A DNA stretch of 64,000 nucleotides from an uncultured Bacteroidia bacterium (GTDB lineage: Bacteria > Bacteroidota > Bacteroidia > Bacteroidales > ML635J-15). The translations under genes were made by a program, and so were the position numbers. The number at the start of each line of letters is the position of its first letter. Within the stretch, counting starts at the first letter, position 1. The DNA lies in the NCBI GenBank assembly GCA_902791865.1, contig CADAXK010000002.1, positions 186,001 to 250,000 of the forward strand. Direction: 5' to 3'. Under the pieces are notes generated by a model that worked only from the letters and a program-made list of their open reading frames with translations, was not told the DNA's origin and made no database searches. Shown piece by piece: positions 26,129 through 34,587 of this stretch.

Positions 26129-26748
26129 TCTATGATATTAGAACTGGATCCATCAAAACAAATTCCGCCAACAGACGAATATGATGTATTCGTGTAGTTT
26201 GTGCAGGAAATTATATTGCCCAGATTTCTACCAGCAATGCCTCCAAAAAATTCTATATAACCTACCTGCAGTTTTGAAACACCTCGACATATAGTTCCAT
26301 AATTAATAATACAAATTCCAGCACCACTCCTACCAAAGCTGGATGAACCTGAAGTGAATAATTTGCCCACAACCGAAAGCGAATCTACATATCCCGTAGA
26401 ATCAATCTTGTAAAACAATGCTACATCACGCTCATTATCCGCCTCTATACTCAAAGCCACCGTATGCCCGCCACCATGCAGACTACCGCCAAAACCGTTT
26501 TGACCGCCATGACTAGCCCAGTAGCCTCCTAGCGTATTGGTAATCGAATCGTCGACAATATCATTCATAAGGCGAAAATGTATATTGCGCAAATGGTTGC
26601 CGTTAACCATGCTGTCACCAATCTCTTTAAGATGTACAATTGTATATAAACGGTAAGGGTCAGATTCGGTGCCAGTGCCACCGCCAAATTGGGCAAACGA
26701 ATAAATGCATGTAAAAATACATACTGCCGTAATTATAAAGCTTCTCAT
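26116..26748 (-). pseudogene. N-terminal part of the frameshifted GLUG-repeat protein
   Basis: 210 residues with a signal peptide (1-19, ending YSFAQ), then FGGGTGTESDPYRLYTIVHLKEIGD, the usual entry to GLUG-repeat domains, and GLUG-like repeats (GGIAGRNLGNIISCTNYTN). It stops in mid-repeat after IIDCVN; the continuation YGEDTGGI is in another frame. Removing five bases (TAATA on the coding strand) would join AAT to TACGGG and restore NYG. This could be a true lesion or an assembly error. No slippery heptamer supports programmed shifting. Confidence 0.75.
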
Positions 26749-27116
26749 AACTAAAATTATTAAATTTTATACTAATTGAAAAAATGTTCCTATTTCACCA
26801 CTATGACAACTAAAACATCAATTTCGTTGCCTATGATTTCAAAAAAAATCAACATTTTTTCAACATAGTGGCAAATGTGCTTTTTTTGAATACGAAAATT
26901 CATAGAAATTACTGGGCTTCGCCAGTTTCTATGCCTGCGGCGTTTCAATGGGCTAACGCCCGTTTGAATGGCTTCGCCGTTTCTAATTGTTTCTAGGTTA
27001 GATGGCTGACGCCGTTTCTAGGTTTGAAAAATCGACAATTAGAAGATTTGCTTGCGCTAGCTAAAGGTTGATGATTGTAGCTGCGCAATACTTTGCAATA
27101 ATTGTTTATTTTTTTA
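26749..27116. other. Gene-free region of small hairpins
   Basis: From 26902 to 27060 runs a series of short inverted repeats built on TTTCTA/TAGAAA and GGCTTCGCC/GGGCTAACGCCC (for example CTGGGCTTCGCCAG between TAGAAA and TTTCTA). Then comes GATGATTGTAGCTGCGCAAT, a block repeated downstream of the ATPase gene at 28661-28680. No gene is seen. Confidence 0.5.
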
Positions 27117-27209
27117 GCCAAATTACCGAACAGAATCCGTCCAAATTACCGAATAAAAATCAGCCAAATTACCGAACAGAATACAGCCAAATTGCCGAAC
27201 AGATTTTAA
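27117..27209 (+). repeat. 23-bp direct-repeat array upstream of the DUF4143 ATPase
   Basis: Four copies begin CCAAATT at 27118, 27141, 27164 and 27187, an exact 23-bp period. The unit core is CCAAATTACCGAACAGAAT plus 4 variable bases. There are no spacers, so it is not a CRISPR array. It ends 40 bases before the -7 box of the ATPase gene. Confidence 0.92.
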
Positions 27210-27248
27210 GAAAATTAAAAATATTATTTGAATATCAAATAATTATTG

Positions 27249-27256
27249 TAATTTTG
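27249..27256 (+). promoter_or_regulatory. -7 box (TAATTTTG) of the DUF4143 ATPase gene
   Basis: TAATTTTG ends 2 bases before the ATG at 27259, so that ATG would be at or before the transcript start. The ATG at 27283 is preferred. Confidence 0.55.
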
Positions 27257-27282
27257 CAATGTCAAAAAATTACAAAAAAATT

Positions 27283-28581
27283 ATGGACATTTATAGGCGT
27301 AGAATTGCAGACTATTTATTGGTCGAATTATTGGAAGCATGCGGTTGCGTTTTGGTTGAAGGTTCCAAGTGGTGCGGCAAAACAACAACAGCGGAACAAG
27401 CCGCCAAAAGCATCGTGTATCTGGCAGACCCCGAAGATGGCGAACGCAACATACAACTTGCGAAAACCAGTCCGAAATTCCTGTTGGCAGGCGAAACACC
27501 GCGGCTAATTGACGAATGGCAGGTTGTACCCAAACTCTGGGATGCCATAAGGTTCGAAGTTGACCATAGGAAAAAGCAAGCCCAGTTCATAATTACAGGT
27601 TCGGCTGTTCCTGCCTCCCGCGACGAAATCATACATACCGGCACAGGACGCATTGCATCACTGCTTATGCGACCTATGACATTGTGGGAATCTGGCGACA
27701 GCAACGGCACAATAAGTCTTGGCGATCTATTTGAAAGTCTGCCTGAACAATTCACCCAACACAACGAAATTGACATCGAAACCCTTGCATACCTCGTGTG
27801 CCGTGGCGGATGGCCTACAGCTGCCCTAAACGACAACCACAAAGTTGCACTAAAACAGGCAAAAATATTTTACGAAGGCGTTGTAGGCAAAGCAAACGGA
27901 AGCGGTTCCGACATCTCACGAGCCGATGGTATTACGCGTAATCCTGAATTTGTGAAACTGCTGATGCGAAGCCTAAGCCGACACCAAGGGGCGCAAGTGT
28001 CGATTAGCACCATCTATAACGATATGATTGCCAACGAAAACAGTTCACTTAACGAAGATACAATTTTCTCGTATATAAAGGCGTTGAAACAAATTTTCGT
28101 AATTGAAAATATGCCGGCGTGGAATCCAAACCTGCGCAGCAAAACCGCTTTGCGAACTTCCGACACTTTATATTTCGTTGACCCCAGCATAGCGGCCGCC
28201 GCATTAAGGATTGGACCATCGGACTTAATCAATGACCTAAAGACCTTCGGACTGCTATTCGAAACATTGGCGGTTCGCGACCTGCGAGTATTTGCAGACT
28301 ACCTCGATGGACAAGTATATCACTACCGCGACAAGAATGGGCTTGAATGCGATGCTGTCGTTCACCTCGCCAATGGAAAATATGGACTCATCGAAATAAA
28401 GCTCGGCGGTGACAACCTTATTGAAGAAGGTGCTACAACACTAAAAAAACTTGAAAGCAAAATCGACACTGACAGAATGCGAAAACCATCATTCCTTATG
28501 GTTCTAGTAGGTGTCGGCAACTACGCTTACCGCCGCGAAGACGGTGTTATCGTTGTGCCTCTCGGATGCTTGAAAAATTAA
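27283..28581 (+). CDS. AAA-family ATPase with DUF4143 (PD-(D/E)XK-like) C-terminus
   Basis: 432 residues. Walker A is GSKWCGKT (27-34), Walker B-like LIDEWQ near 81-86, and a sensor-like FIITGS near 105. This is the AAA_14 ATPase domain followed by the DUF4143 domain. The C-terminal region has LECDAVVHL then LIEIKLGG: Asp357, Glu371 and Lys373 form a PD-(D/E)XK-like D-x13-E-x-K. Such proteins are abundant in Bacteroidota and archaea and their role is unknown. The gene stands alone, bracketed by 23-bp repeat arrays, which suggests it acts on or is controlled through them. The longest frame starts at ATG 27259, inside the promoter region. Confidence 0.9.
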   Translation: MDIYRRRIADYLLVELLEACGCVLVEGSKWCGKTTTAEQAAKSIVYLADPEDGERNIQLAKTSPKFLLAGETPRLIDEWQVVPKLWDAIRFEVDHRKKQAQFIITGSAVPASRDEIIHTGTGRIASLLMRPMTLWESGDSNGTISLGDLFESLPEQFTQHNEIDIETLAYLVCRGGWPTAALNDNHKVALKQAKIFYEGVVGKANGSGSDISRADGITRNPEFVKLLMRSLSRHQGAQVSISTIYNDMIANENSSLNEDTIFSYIKALKQIFVIENMPAWNPNLRSKTALRTSDTLYFVDPSIAAAALRIGPSDLINDLKTFGLLFETLAVRDLRVFADYLDGQVYHYRDKNGLECDAVVHLANGKYGLIEIKLGGDNLIEEGATTLKKLESKIDTDRMRKPSFLMVLVGVGNYAYRREDGVIVVPLGCLKN

Positions 28582-28601
28582 GACACAGCATTTTTTAGTC
28601 G

Positions 28602-28787
28602 GCCAAATTGCCGAACAGAACACAGCCAAAATACTTTGAATATTTGATGATTCGATGATTTGATGATTGTAGCGGCGCAATGATTTGCGCCGTTCACAAT
28701 GCATGGAGATAATTTCAGCCAAATCACCGAACAGAATACAGCCATATTACCGAACAAAAATCCGCCAAATTACCGAACAAAATTTAA
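28602..28787 (+). repeat. 23-bp direct-repeat array downstream of the DUF4143 ATPase
   Basis: Copies of the same unit begin at 28603 (with a decayed copy at 28626) and at 28719, 28742 and 28765, again exactly 23 bp apart. Between the two blocks lies GATGATTGTAGCGGCGCAAT plus GATTTGCGCC, a hairpin whose first half also precedes the upstream array. Confidence 0.9.
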
Positions 28788-28924
28788 AAATTTAGACTTA
28801 ACGCAATAAATACCAAACAATTATAACAAACACGAACATTCAAAAAAAACACAACAAAAAGAATGTATTTTTTCCTTATTTCTCCCTCATTTCGTACATG
28901 TCAGTCTTCAAGGAATTTTGCCCG

Positions 28925-29827
28925 TTATCCTTTCTTCCCAAAATATTTCGGAGCCAAAATTATCAGCAAAACAGCCACCATTATGGTTATGAAACCGAAA
29001 ACAAGCGATATTGTAAATGGTTCACCAAAAACAATGCAACCGAAAAATACCGCAGTAGCAGGTTCAAGAACACCAAGAATTGCGGCTGGCGTAGAGCCTA
29101 TATTCCTGATTGACACCGCTAAAGCGATGAGAGAAATGGTTGTCGGGAGAATGCCAAGTCCTGCAAGGCAAAGCCACGAGAAACCATCGGGAACAGCCTG
29201 CAACTGCGTTCCACAGCCAAGGCGGAAGAAAAACAGCACGAACGTTCCTACAACAATGGCATAAAACGACAGCTTGACGCTATTCATTTCTTTCAGTGCC
29301 GAACGGTTTACACCTACAATATATATGGCGTATGTCAGCGACGACATTACCACGAAGAAAATTCCCATCAATGTCACCGAACCAGAGTCGTCACCCTTGT
29401 AGAGCAACATAAGACCGCCAAACGACAAGGCAAGCGAAACCACTGTAAACCAACGTATTTTCTCCTTGAAGAATACTGCCATTATTATTGCCGTAAGCAC
29501 CGGATAGACAAAAAGTATCGTCGAAGCAATTCCAGCAGGCATCATACGGTAGCTCTCGAACAAAAAGATGGACGACGAACAGAACAAAGTTCCCATTATC
29601 ACAACGGCAATAAGTTCCTTTGCCTTGAGACGGAAATCGATTTTCTTGACAAGCATAAGAATGGCAAGCGCAACGGCAGCCATCGCGTACCTATAGAACA
29701 GAATAGAGTCCACCCCCACTCCTCGCTCCATCACTGGCAGAGAGAACAGCGGATTCACACCGTAGCAAATCGCCGACAGGCAGCCACACACATAACCTTT
29801 TACCTTATTGCCATTTAGTTCTGTCAT
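28925..29827 (-). CDS. EamA/DMT-family transporter
   Basis: 300 residues with about ten transmembrane helices in two homologous EamA halves. Examples are VAVVIMGTLFCSSSIFLF, ASTILFVYPVLTAIIMAVFFKEKIRW at the end of the first half, and TAVFFGCIVFGEPFTISLVFGFITIMVAVLLII at the end of the second. The family exports or imports small metabolites such as amino acids in the inner membrane; the substrate is unknown. It is preceded by a TAAATTTG box at 29852-29845 and is divergent from the TraB/GumN gene. A 343-base repeat-rich gap separates it from the ATPase gene. Confidence 0.92.
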   Translation of the reverse strand: MTELNGNKVKGYVCGCLSAICYGVNPLFSLPVMERGVGVDSILFYRYAMAAVALAILMLVKKIDFRLKAKELIAVVIMGTLFCSSSIFLFESYRMMPAGIASTILFVYPVLTAIIMAVFFKEKIRWFTVVSLALSFGGLMLLYKGDDSGSVTLMGIFFVVMSSLTYAIYIVGVNRSALKEMNSVKLSFYAIVVGTFVLFFFRLGCGTQLQAVPDGFSWLCLAGLGILPTTISLIALAVSIRNIGSTPAAILGVLEPATAVFFGCIVFGEPFTISLVFGFITIMVAVLLIILAPKYFGKKG

Positions 29828-29844
29828 CGCAAAAAAATTGAGCG

Positions 29845-29852
29845 CAAATTTA
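29845..29852 (-). promoter_or_regulatory. -7 box (TAAATTTG) of the EamA gene
   Basis: TAAATTTGCGC on the reverse strand, 17 bases before the ATG. Confidence 0.55.
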
Positions 29853-29862
29853 CAACTTTTAT

Positions 29863-29870
29863 TATTTTTG
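29863..29870 (+). promoter_or_regulatory. -7 box (TATTTTTG) of the TraB/GumN gene
   Basis: TATTTTTG, 26 bases before the ATG, 10 bases from the divergent EamA box. Confidence 0.55.
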
Positions 29871-29896
29871 CATCGTTCACAAAATTCAAAAGTCAG

Positions 29897-30772
29897 ATGA
29901 AAAAAATATTTTTACTCTTAGCATTAGCTTTAGCAGCAAGTTTCTGCTTCTCACAGTCCATTTTATGGAAAGTTACAGGCAAAAAAATCAAAAGTCCGTC
30001 GTACCTATACGGCACAATCCACATTCAAGACAAGCGCGTTTTCGCATTCGACAACACCGTTACCGATGCCTTCAACTCGTGTGATGCCTTTGCAATGGAA
30101 ATCCTAATGGATGAAATAGACCCCAAGGAATCGCAGGAAGCAACACTTATGAAGGATGGCAAGACACTGAAAACCATAATGTCGGCTGAAGACTACAAGT
30201 TGCTCGACAGCGCATTCACGGCAGCAACGGGTGCAAGCCTACTGCTCTACAACAAGATGAAACCATTTTTCGTCAGCAGTGCAATGATGCAGGCAGGAAT
30301 GAAGCAGGACATGGAAACCGCACTTGACCTTTATTTCCTGCAGAATGCACGCAAAGCTGGCAAATCGTGCTACGGTGTAGAAAAGTTTATGGACCAGATA
30401 AATGCAATTGACGCAATCAGCCTCGAAGACCAAGTGAAAATGCTCATGGACGGCATTAAGGACACAACCTCGGATGGCAACAACAAGGAAGAAGAACAGT
30501 TTGCCGACCTTCTCGACGCCTACCTGACCTTCAACTTGGACAAGGCATTGGAAATGAGTTCCGACCCATCGTTGCCAGCTGAGTTCAATCAGGCATTCCT
30601 CATAAACCGCAATAGCGGAATGGCAAAGAATTTCTTGAAAATCGCCAAGAAGCAATCGCTATTCTGCGCTGTAGGTGCAGCACATTTACCAGGCGAACAA
30701 GGCGTTATCAATCATTTGCGCAAGGCAGGGCTGACTGTTGAGCCTGTTGTTTTCAAGTGGAAAGAAGAATAA
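29897..30772 (+). CDS. TraB/GumN family protein
   Basis: 291 residues with a signal peptide (1-19, ending SFCFS). PSYLYGTIHIQDKRVF is the first TraB/GumN motif (GTIH with a conserved His), and AVGAAHLPGEQGVINHLRKAG near the C-terminus is the second, with the GxxH pair proposed to form a metal site in this protease-like (EreA/Tiki-related) fold. The protein is predicted to be periplasmic or envelope-associated; its function is unproven. A terminator closes the transcript 24 bases after the stop. Confidence 0.92.
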   Translation: MKKIFLLLALALAASFCFSQSILWKVTGKKIKSPSYLYGTIHIQDKRVFAFDNTVTDAFNSCDAFAMEILMDEIDPKESQEATLMKDGKTLKTIMSAEDYKLLDSAFTAATGASLLLYNKMKPFFVSSAMMQAGMKQDMETALDLYFLQNARKAGKSCYGVEKFMDQINAIDAISLEDQVKMLMDGIKDTTSDGNNKEEEQFADLLDAYLTFNLDKALEMSSDPSLPAEFNQAFLINRNSGMAKNFLKIAKKQSLFCAVGAAHLPGEQGVINHLRKAGLTVEPVVFKWKEE

Positions 30773-30795
30773 GATCACATTCTCAAATTCAAGTA

Positions 30796-30820
30796 GGGGG
30801 ACATTCGTTCCCCTTTTTTT
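30796..30820 (+). terminator. Terminator of the TraB/GumN gene
   Basis: GGGGGAC-ATTC-GTTCCCC (one G-U pair) followed by seven Ts. Confidence 0.88.
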
Positions 30821-30888
30821 GTCATGATTTCCTATGTTAAAGTTTACATAAAACTCATTATGGTACATTTTCCACAAAAAATTAGTTA

Positions 30889-30896
30889 TATTTTTG
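30889..30896 (+). promoter_or_regulatory. -7 box (TATTTTTG) of the outer-membrane barrel gene
   Basis: TATTTTTG, 22 bases before the ATG at 30919. Confidence 0.55.
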
Positions 30897-30918
30897 TGCC
30901 AATAAAAACATACGATAT

Positions 30919-33726
30919 ATGAAGCGGCTTATCACATTATTATTCATATCGGCAATATGCATTGCAAGGATTTTTGCTCAGAATATTGAAATTTCTGGAA
31001 ACCTTATTGAAGCCGATACTGGCGAGGAAGTACCGTTTGCAACCGTAATGCTTCTCAACGAAAGCGACTCTACCCTGCTCGAATATGCAATTTCTGGCAC
31101 CGACGGGCATTTTGTGTTCAAGAATGTGAAAAACCGCGATTATCTGCTGAAGATTTCGCACATCACCTACACACCGTACCAGAAGCACATAAAGAAGACC
31201 GATGGCAAGAGCATTAACCTTGGTAACCTCAAGTTGTCGCCTATTGCCGAAGTGCTGATGGAAGTGGTTGTACACGAAGCTCAGGCTCCGCTATTATTTA
31301 AAGGTGATACCGTGGAATACAACGCTGCAACTTTCAAGGTTGCGCCTGGCTCTACCGTAGAAGACCTGCTGAAAAAACTTCCAGGCATTGAAGTTGATGC
31401 CGACGGCGGAATAAAGTCGATGGGCAAGGATGTCAGCAAGGTCTATGTTGATGGCAAGAATTTCTTCGGTGACGACCCCAAGATGGTTACGCAGAACATT
31501 GATGCAGAAGCAGTTTCGAAGGTTCAGGTTTACAACGACAAGTCGGAGCAGGAAAAGCTTACCGGCGTAAAGGACGGCACTCAGAACAAGGTTATGAACC
31601 TCGAACTGAAGCAGGAATACAAGAAAGGCTACTTCGGCAAGGCAAGCGTTGGCGCTGGCTGGGGCGACGGCAACTTCATCCCGTGGCTTGCCAAAGGCAG
31701 TTTCAACCGCTTCAACGACAAGTACCAGCTTTCGGTTATCGGTTACGGCAACGACATAAACTCTACCCGTACCGACTGGGAAGACATGCAGGAATTCAAG
31801 GGTTCGAGCGCATTTACTCACGACAATGGCGACTTCGGATTCGGCAACGGCGGATGGTGGGGCGGATTCGGCAGCAACCTATATTGGGACGGCAACGGCT
31901 TTGCACAAAACTACGGCGGTGGTGTAAACTTCAACTACGACGACGGCAAGACTATTCTTTACACCAACTACACATATAATCAAATTAATTCTACCGCCGA
32001 CATTTTTGCCAACCAGAAGACAATGCTTACCGACACCTCGTACTTCAAGACCGACACTTCCTACAATGCCCATAAGATTTTTTCGCACTCGTTGTCGGCT
32101 CGCCTCGAGGAGAAAATAGACTCCCTCGACTACATAATCGGTAGAATCAATGTAAAGTTCACTGGAAACAGAAACAACGACAACAATTTCGCCTTGTACC
32201 AAGGTGGCAATCTCGACCTTATTAATCAATATTCAGAAATCAGCGACTACAAAGTCAACAACATAAACACCAATGCACTTGTGATTTACAACCACAAGTT
32301 CATGAAACCCAAACGCTCTTTCTCCATCAGTGCCGAAAACAACAATACAATAGCGCTGGAAAAGGAAAACGAAGAGAATCTGAACGAATTCTTCAATGCC
32401 ACAACACCAGACGAGCGCATAAAGGTTGCTTCGTCGCAGAACAAAAACACCAACAATCTGAAATCTAGCGTAATGTATGTTGAACCTATAGGCAAGCGAT
32501 TCACATTCAGCACTTTCTACAACTTCGCGATGAACACCGAAAAGCTTTCGCACGAAGCTCAGGACGAACTTCAGTCGAATGCCGCCATCGATTCGCTGTC
32601 GCTTGTTTCGCAGCGCGACCTCTTCTACAACCGTCTCGGTGTTGCATTTGCATATTCATTCAACGGATTGTATATCAACGCAGGAGCTGCATACAAGAAC
32701 TTGCAGCAGAACGGCAAATACACCCGTGCAAATGTCAATGGCGACCCACTCCGACGCAACTACGGAAGCCTTATCCCCTACTTCGAATTGAACTGGGAAT
32801 CGCCAAACAACATCTGGATGTCATTTGATTACTCGTATGACATTGAAGAGCCAGATTTCACCTACTTGCAACCGATTTCAACCAATATGGACCCTCTGTA
32901 TGTAGTAAATGGAAATCCAAACCTTTCATACACAAGTTCTCACAACACAAGTGCAATGTTCGGCTATCACAACAGAGCGTCATTTATGGGAGCATTCGTA
33001 AGTCTTGACTATTCGTACCAGCCAGACCTTATAACCTACAACCAAAAAATCGAATATGTGGATGGTCTTGGATACAGGAATGTTCGCACCCCGGAAATTG
33101 TACACGGCGGACACGAAGCAGGTGCTAATATACATCTGGAACTTCCTATCGTAAAGTCAAAATTTACAACCCACTTAGGCTTCCGCTACGGCTACGACCA
33201 GAACCCGATTTTCATCAATGGTGTCGAAAACTTGTCGCAGAGCAATTCGTTCACCCCGAATATCACATTCCAGATAAACCTCTCGGACAAACTTACTTGG
33301 AGAATAAACGGTCGCTACGGCTACACAACTACTACCTACAAGTCGGAAAACTACTTCAACAACAACAAGACAACTAACTACAATGTCGGCACATCAATCA
33401 AGTGGCAGATGTTCGGTCGCACCTACTTGGAAGCCAACTACAAGTACAACAAATACTTGAACAACGAGTTTACCAACAATCCAGATATGCACATCCTGAA
33501 TGTTTCAATAAAGCAGTACCTTGGCAAGGGCAACAAGTTCGAACTTCGTCTCGCAGCCTGCGACCTTCTGAACCAGAGCGTTTCGATTGCCCAGTATGCA
33601 TATTCAAATACGGTTTACTACCGCGAATCGCCAACCCTGTCGAGATACTATATGCTTACCTTCTCATACAACATGAAGGGCTTCCAGGATAAAGGCAGAC
33701 GCGGAGTTGACATGATGGATTTCTAA
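30919..33726 (+). CDS. TonB-receptor-like outer-membrane beta-barrel protein
   Basis: 935 residues with a signal peptide (1-21, ending RIFAQ). Residues about 22-105 are a carboxypeptidase-regulatory-like domain (ISGNLIEADTGEEVPFATVML). Residues about 130-225 are a plug-like domain (FKVAPGSTVEDLLKKLPGIEVDADG, VYVDGKNFFGDDPKMVTQN), and the rest forms alternating beta strands of a large barrel. This is the PF14905-type outer-membrane protein family, related to TonB-dependent receptors, and no ligand can be inferred. The following GLPGLI gene is a frequent partner of this family, and the 68-base gap holds a 20-bp palindrome. Confidence 0.92.
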   Translation: MKRLITLLFISAICIARIFAQNIEISGNLIEADTGEEVPFATVMLLNESDSTLLEYAISGTDGHFVFKNVKNRDYLLKISHITYTPYQKHIKKTDGKSINLGNLKLSPIAEVLMEVVVHEAQAPLLFKGDTVEYNAATFKVAPGSTVEDLLKKLPGIEVDADGGIKSMGKDVSKVYVDGKNFFGDDPKMVTQNIDAEAVSKVQVYNDKSEQEKLTGVKDGTQNKVMNLELKQEYKKGYFGKASVGAGWGDGNFIPWLAKGSFNRFNDKYQLSVIGYGNDINSTRTDWEDMQEFKGSSAFTHDNGDFGFGNGGWWGGFGSNLYWDGNGFAQNYGGGVNFNYDDGKTILYTNYTYNQINSTADIFANQKTMLTDTSYFKTDTSYNAHKIFSHSLSARLEEKIDSLDYIIGRINVKFTGNRNNDNNFALYQGGNLDLINQYSEISDYKVNNINTNALVIYNHKFMKPKRSFSISAENNNTIALEKENEENLNEFFNATTPDERIKVASSQNKNTNNLKSSVMYVEPIGKRFTFSTFYNFAMNTEKLSHEAQDELQSNAAIDSLSLVSQRDLFYNRLGVAFAYSFNGLYINAGAAYKNLQQNGKYTRANVNGDPLRRNYGSLIPYFELNWESPNNIWMSFDYSYDIEEPDFTYLQPISTNMDPLYVVNGNPNLSYTSSHNTSAMFGYHNRASFMGAFVSLDYSYQPDLITYNQKIEYVDGLGYRNVRTPEIVHGGHEAGANIHLELPIVKSKFTTHLGFRYGYDQNPIFINGVENLSQSNSFTPNITFQINLSDKLTWRINGRYGYTTTTYKSENYFNNNKTTNYNVGTSIKWQMFGRTYLEANYKYNKYLNNEFTNNPDMHILNVSIKQYLGKGNKFELRLAACDLLNQSVSIAQYAYSNTVYYRESPTLSRYYMLTFSYNMKGFQDKGRRGVDMMDF

Positions 33727-33755
33727 AAGAAAAAAAGTAAAGTAAAAGAAGTAAA

Positions 33756-33775
33756 GGACGATGCATGCATCGTCC
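33756..33775. repeat. Perfect palindrome (20 bp)
   Basis: GGACGATGCATGCATCGTCC between the barrel gene and the GLPGLI gene. It could form a 3'-end hairpin, but no T run follows. Confidence 0.7.
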
Positions 33776-33794
33776 AAACCAAAAACAAAAAAAG

Positions 33795-34520
33795 ATGAAA
33801 CGAACAATCATACTAACAGCGATAATCGCACTTGCAACAAGTTTTGTAAGCGCACAGCAAACATCGGGCACAATTGAGTACGAAATTACCACAGATGTGG
33901 AAAAGATGATGCAGTGGCTTATGCCCGACAGGAAGATGGACACCTACTCGTGGAAAAACGAATGGAAATTCAGAAAGTCGAAGGCTGTACTAAAATTCTC
34001 ACCATCTGAAACACTCTACGAACCTATCGTAGAAGAAACAATGGACAGATGGGGCGGCGCTGCAGAAGAGCACACGATATACAGCAATAGGGACAAGAAC
34101 AAAATCTGCTATGTCATCCGCATGATGGGCAAGCTTAGCATCGTTGACGACAGCATCCCTAAAAAGAAATGGAAAGTCACCAACGCAATGAAGGAAGTAG
34201 CTGGACACATCTGCATGAGCGCAACCTACAACGACACCATTATGGGACAGGAAATTACGGCTTGGTTTGCCCTCGACATGCCTATCCCCTACGGTCCAGA
34301 TGTATATTACGGACTTCCTGGCATGATTCTCCAGATTGACCTCTACGGCGGAGGACAGATTTATGCAGCAAAAACCATCACCATGAGCGACACACCTGTG
34401 AAAATCGACAAGCCAAAGTACAAGAAGAAAACCAAGACAATGACTGTCGCCGAGTATAACGCACAGGTTTACAAGTTTATGCAGGACATGAAGAAACGCC
34501 CAGGCGGAATGATGTTCTAG
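33795..34520 (+). CDS. GLPGLI family protein
   Basis: 241 residues with a signal peptide (1-20, ending SFVSA). It opens with SGTIEYEITTDVEK and carries YYGLPGMILQIDLYGG, the family's GLPGLI motif, followed by a Lys-rich C-terminus. GLPGLI proteins are Bacteroidota-specific envelope proteins of unknown function, often encoded next to the PF14905 barrel proteins, as here. The ATG at 33795 is preferred over 33765, because the latter lies within the palindrome and would put ten charged residues before the signal peptide. Confidence 0.9.
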   Translation: MKRTIILTAIIALATSFVSAQQTSGTIEYEITTDVEKMMQWLMPDRKMDTYSWKNEWKFRKSKAVLKFSPSETLYEPIVEETMDRWGGAAEEHTIYSNRDKNKICYVIRMMGKLSIVDDSIPKKKWKVTNAMKEVAGHICMSATYNDTIMGQEITAWFALDMPIPYGPDVYYGLPGMILQIDLYGGGQIYAAKTITMSDTPVKIDKPKYKKKTKTMTVAEYNAQVYKFMQDMKKRPGGMMF

Positions 34521-34587
34521 AAAGGCGAACAGGCTGAAAGCCAATAGAAACAAAAATTGTACTGCCGTGCCACGGCGCGACTCAACA

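Noticed and set aside
26110..26135. Programmed ribosomal frameshift in the GLUG gene
   Set aside because: No slippery heptamer, and the break falls at a short AT stretch between repeats; a simple indel is more likely.
27117..28787. CRISPR array at the 23-bp repeats
   Set aside because: The units are contiguous or nearly so, with no spacers of regular length, and no cas genes are near.
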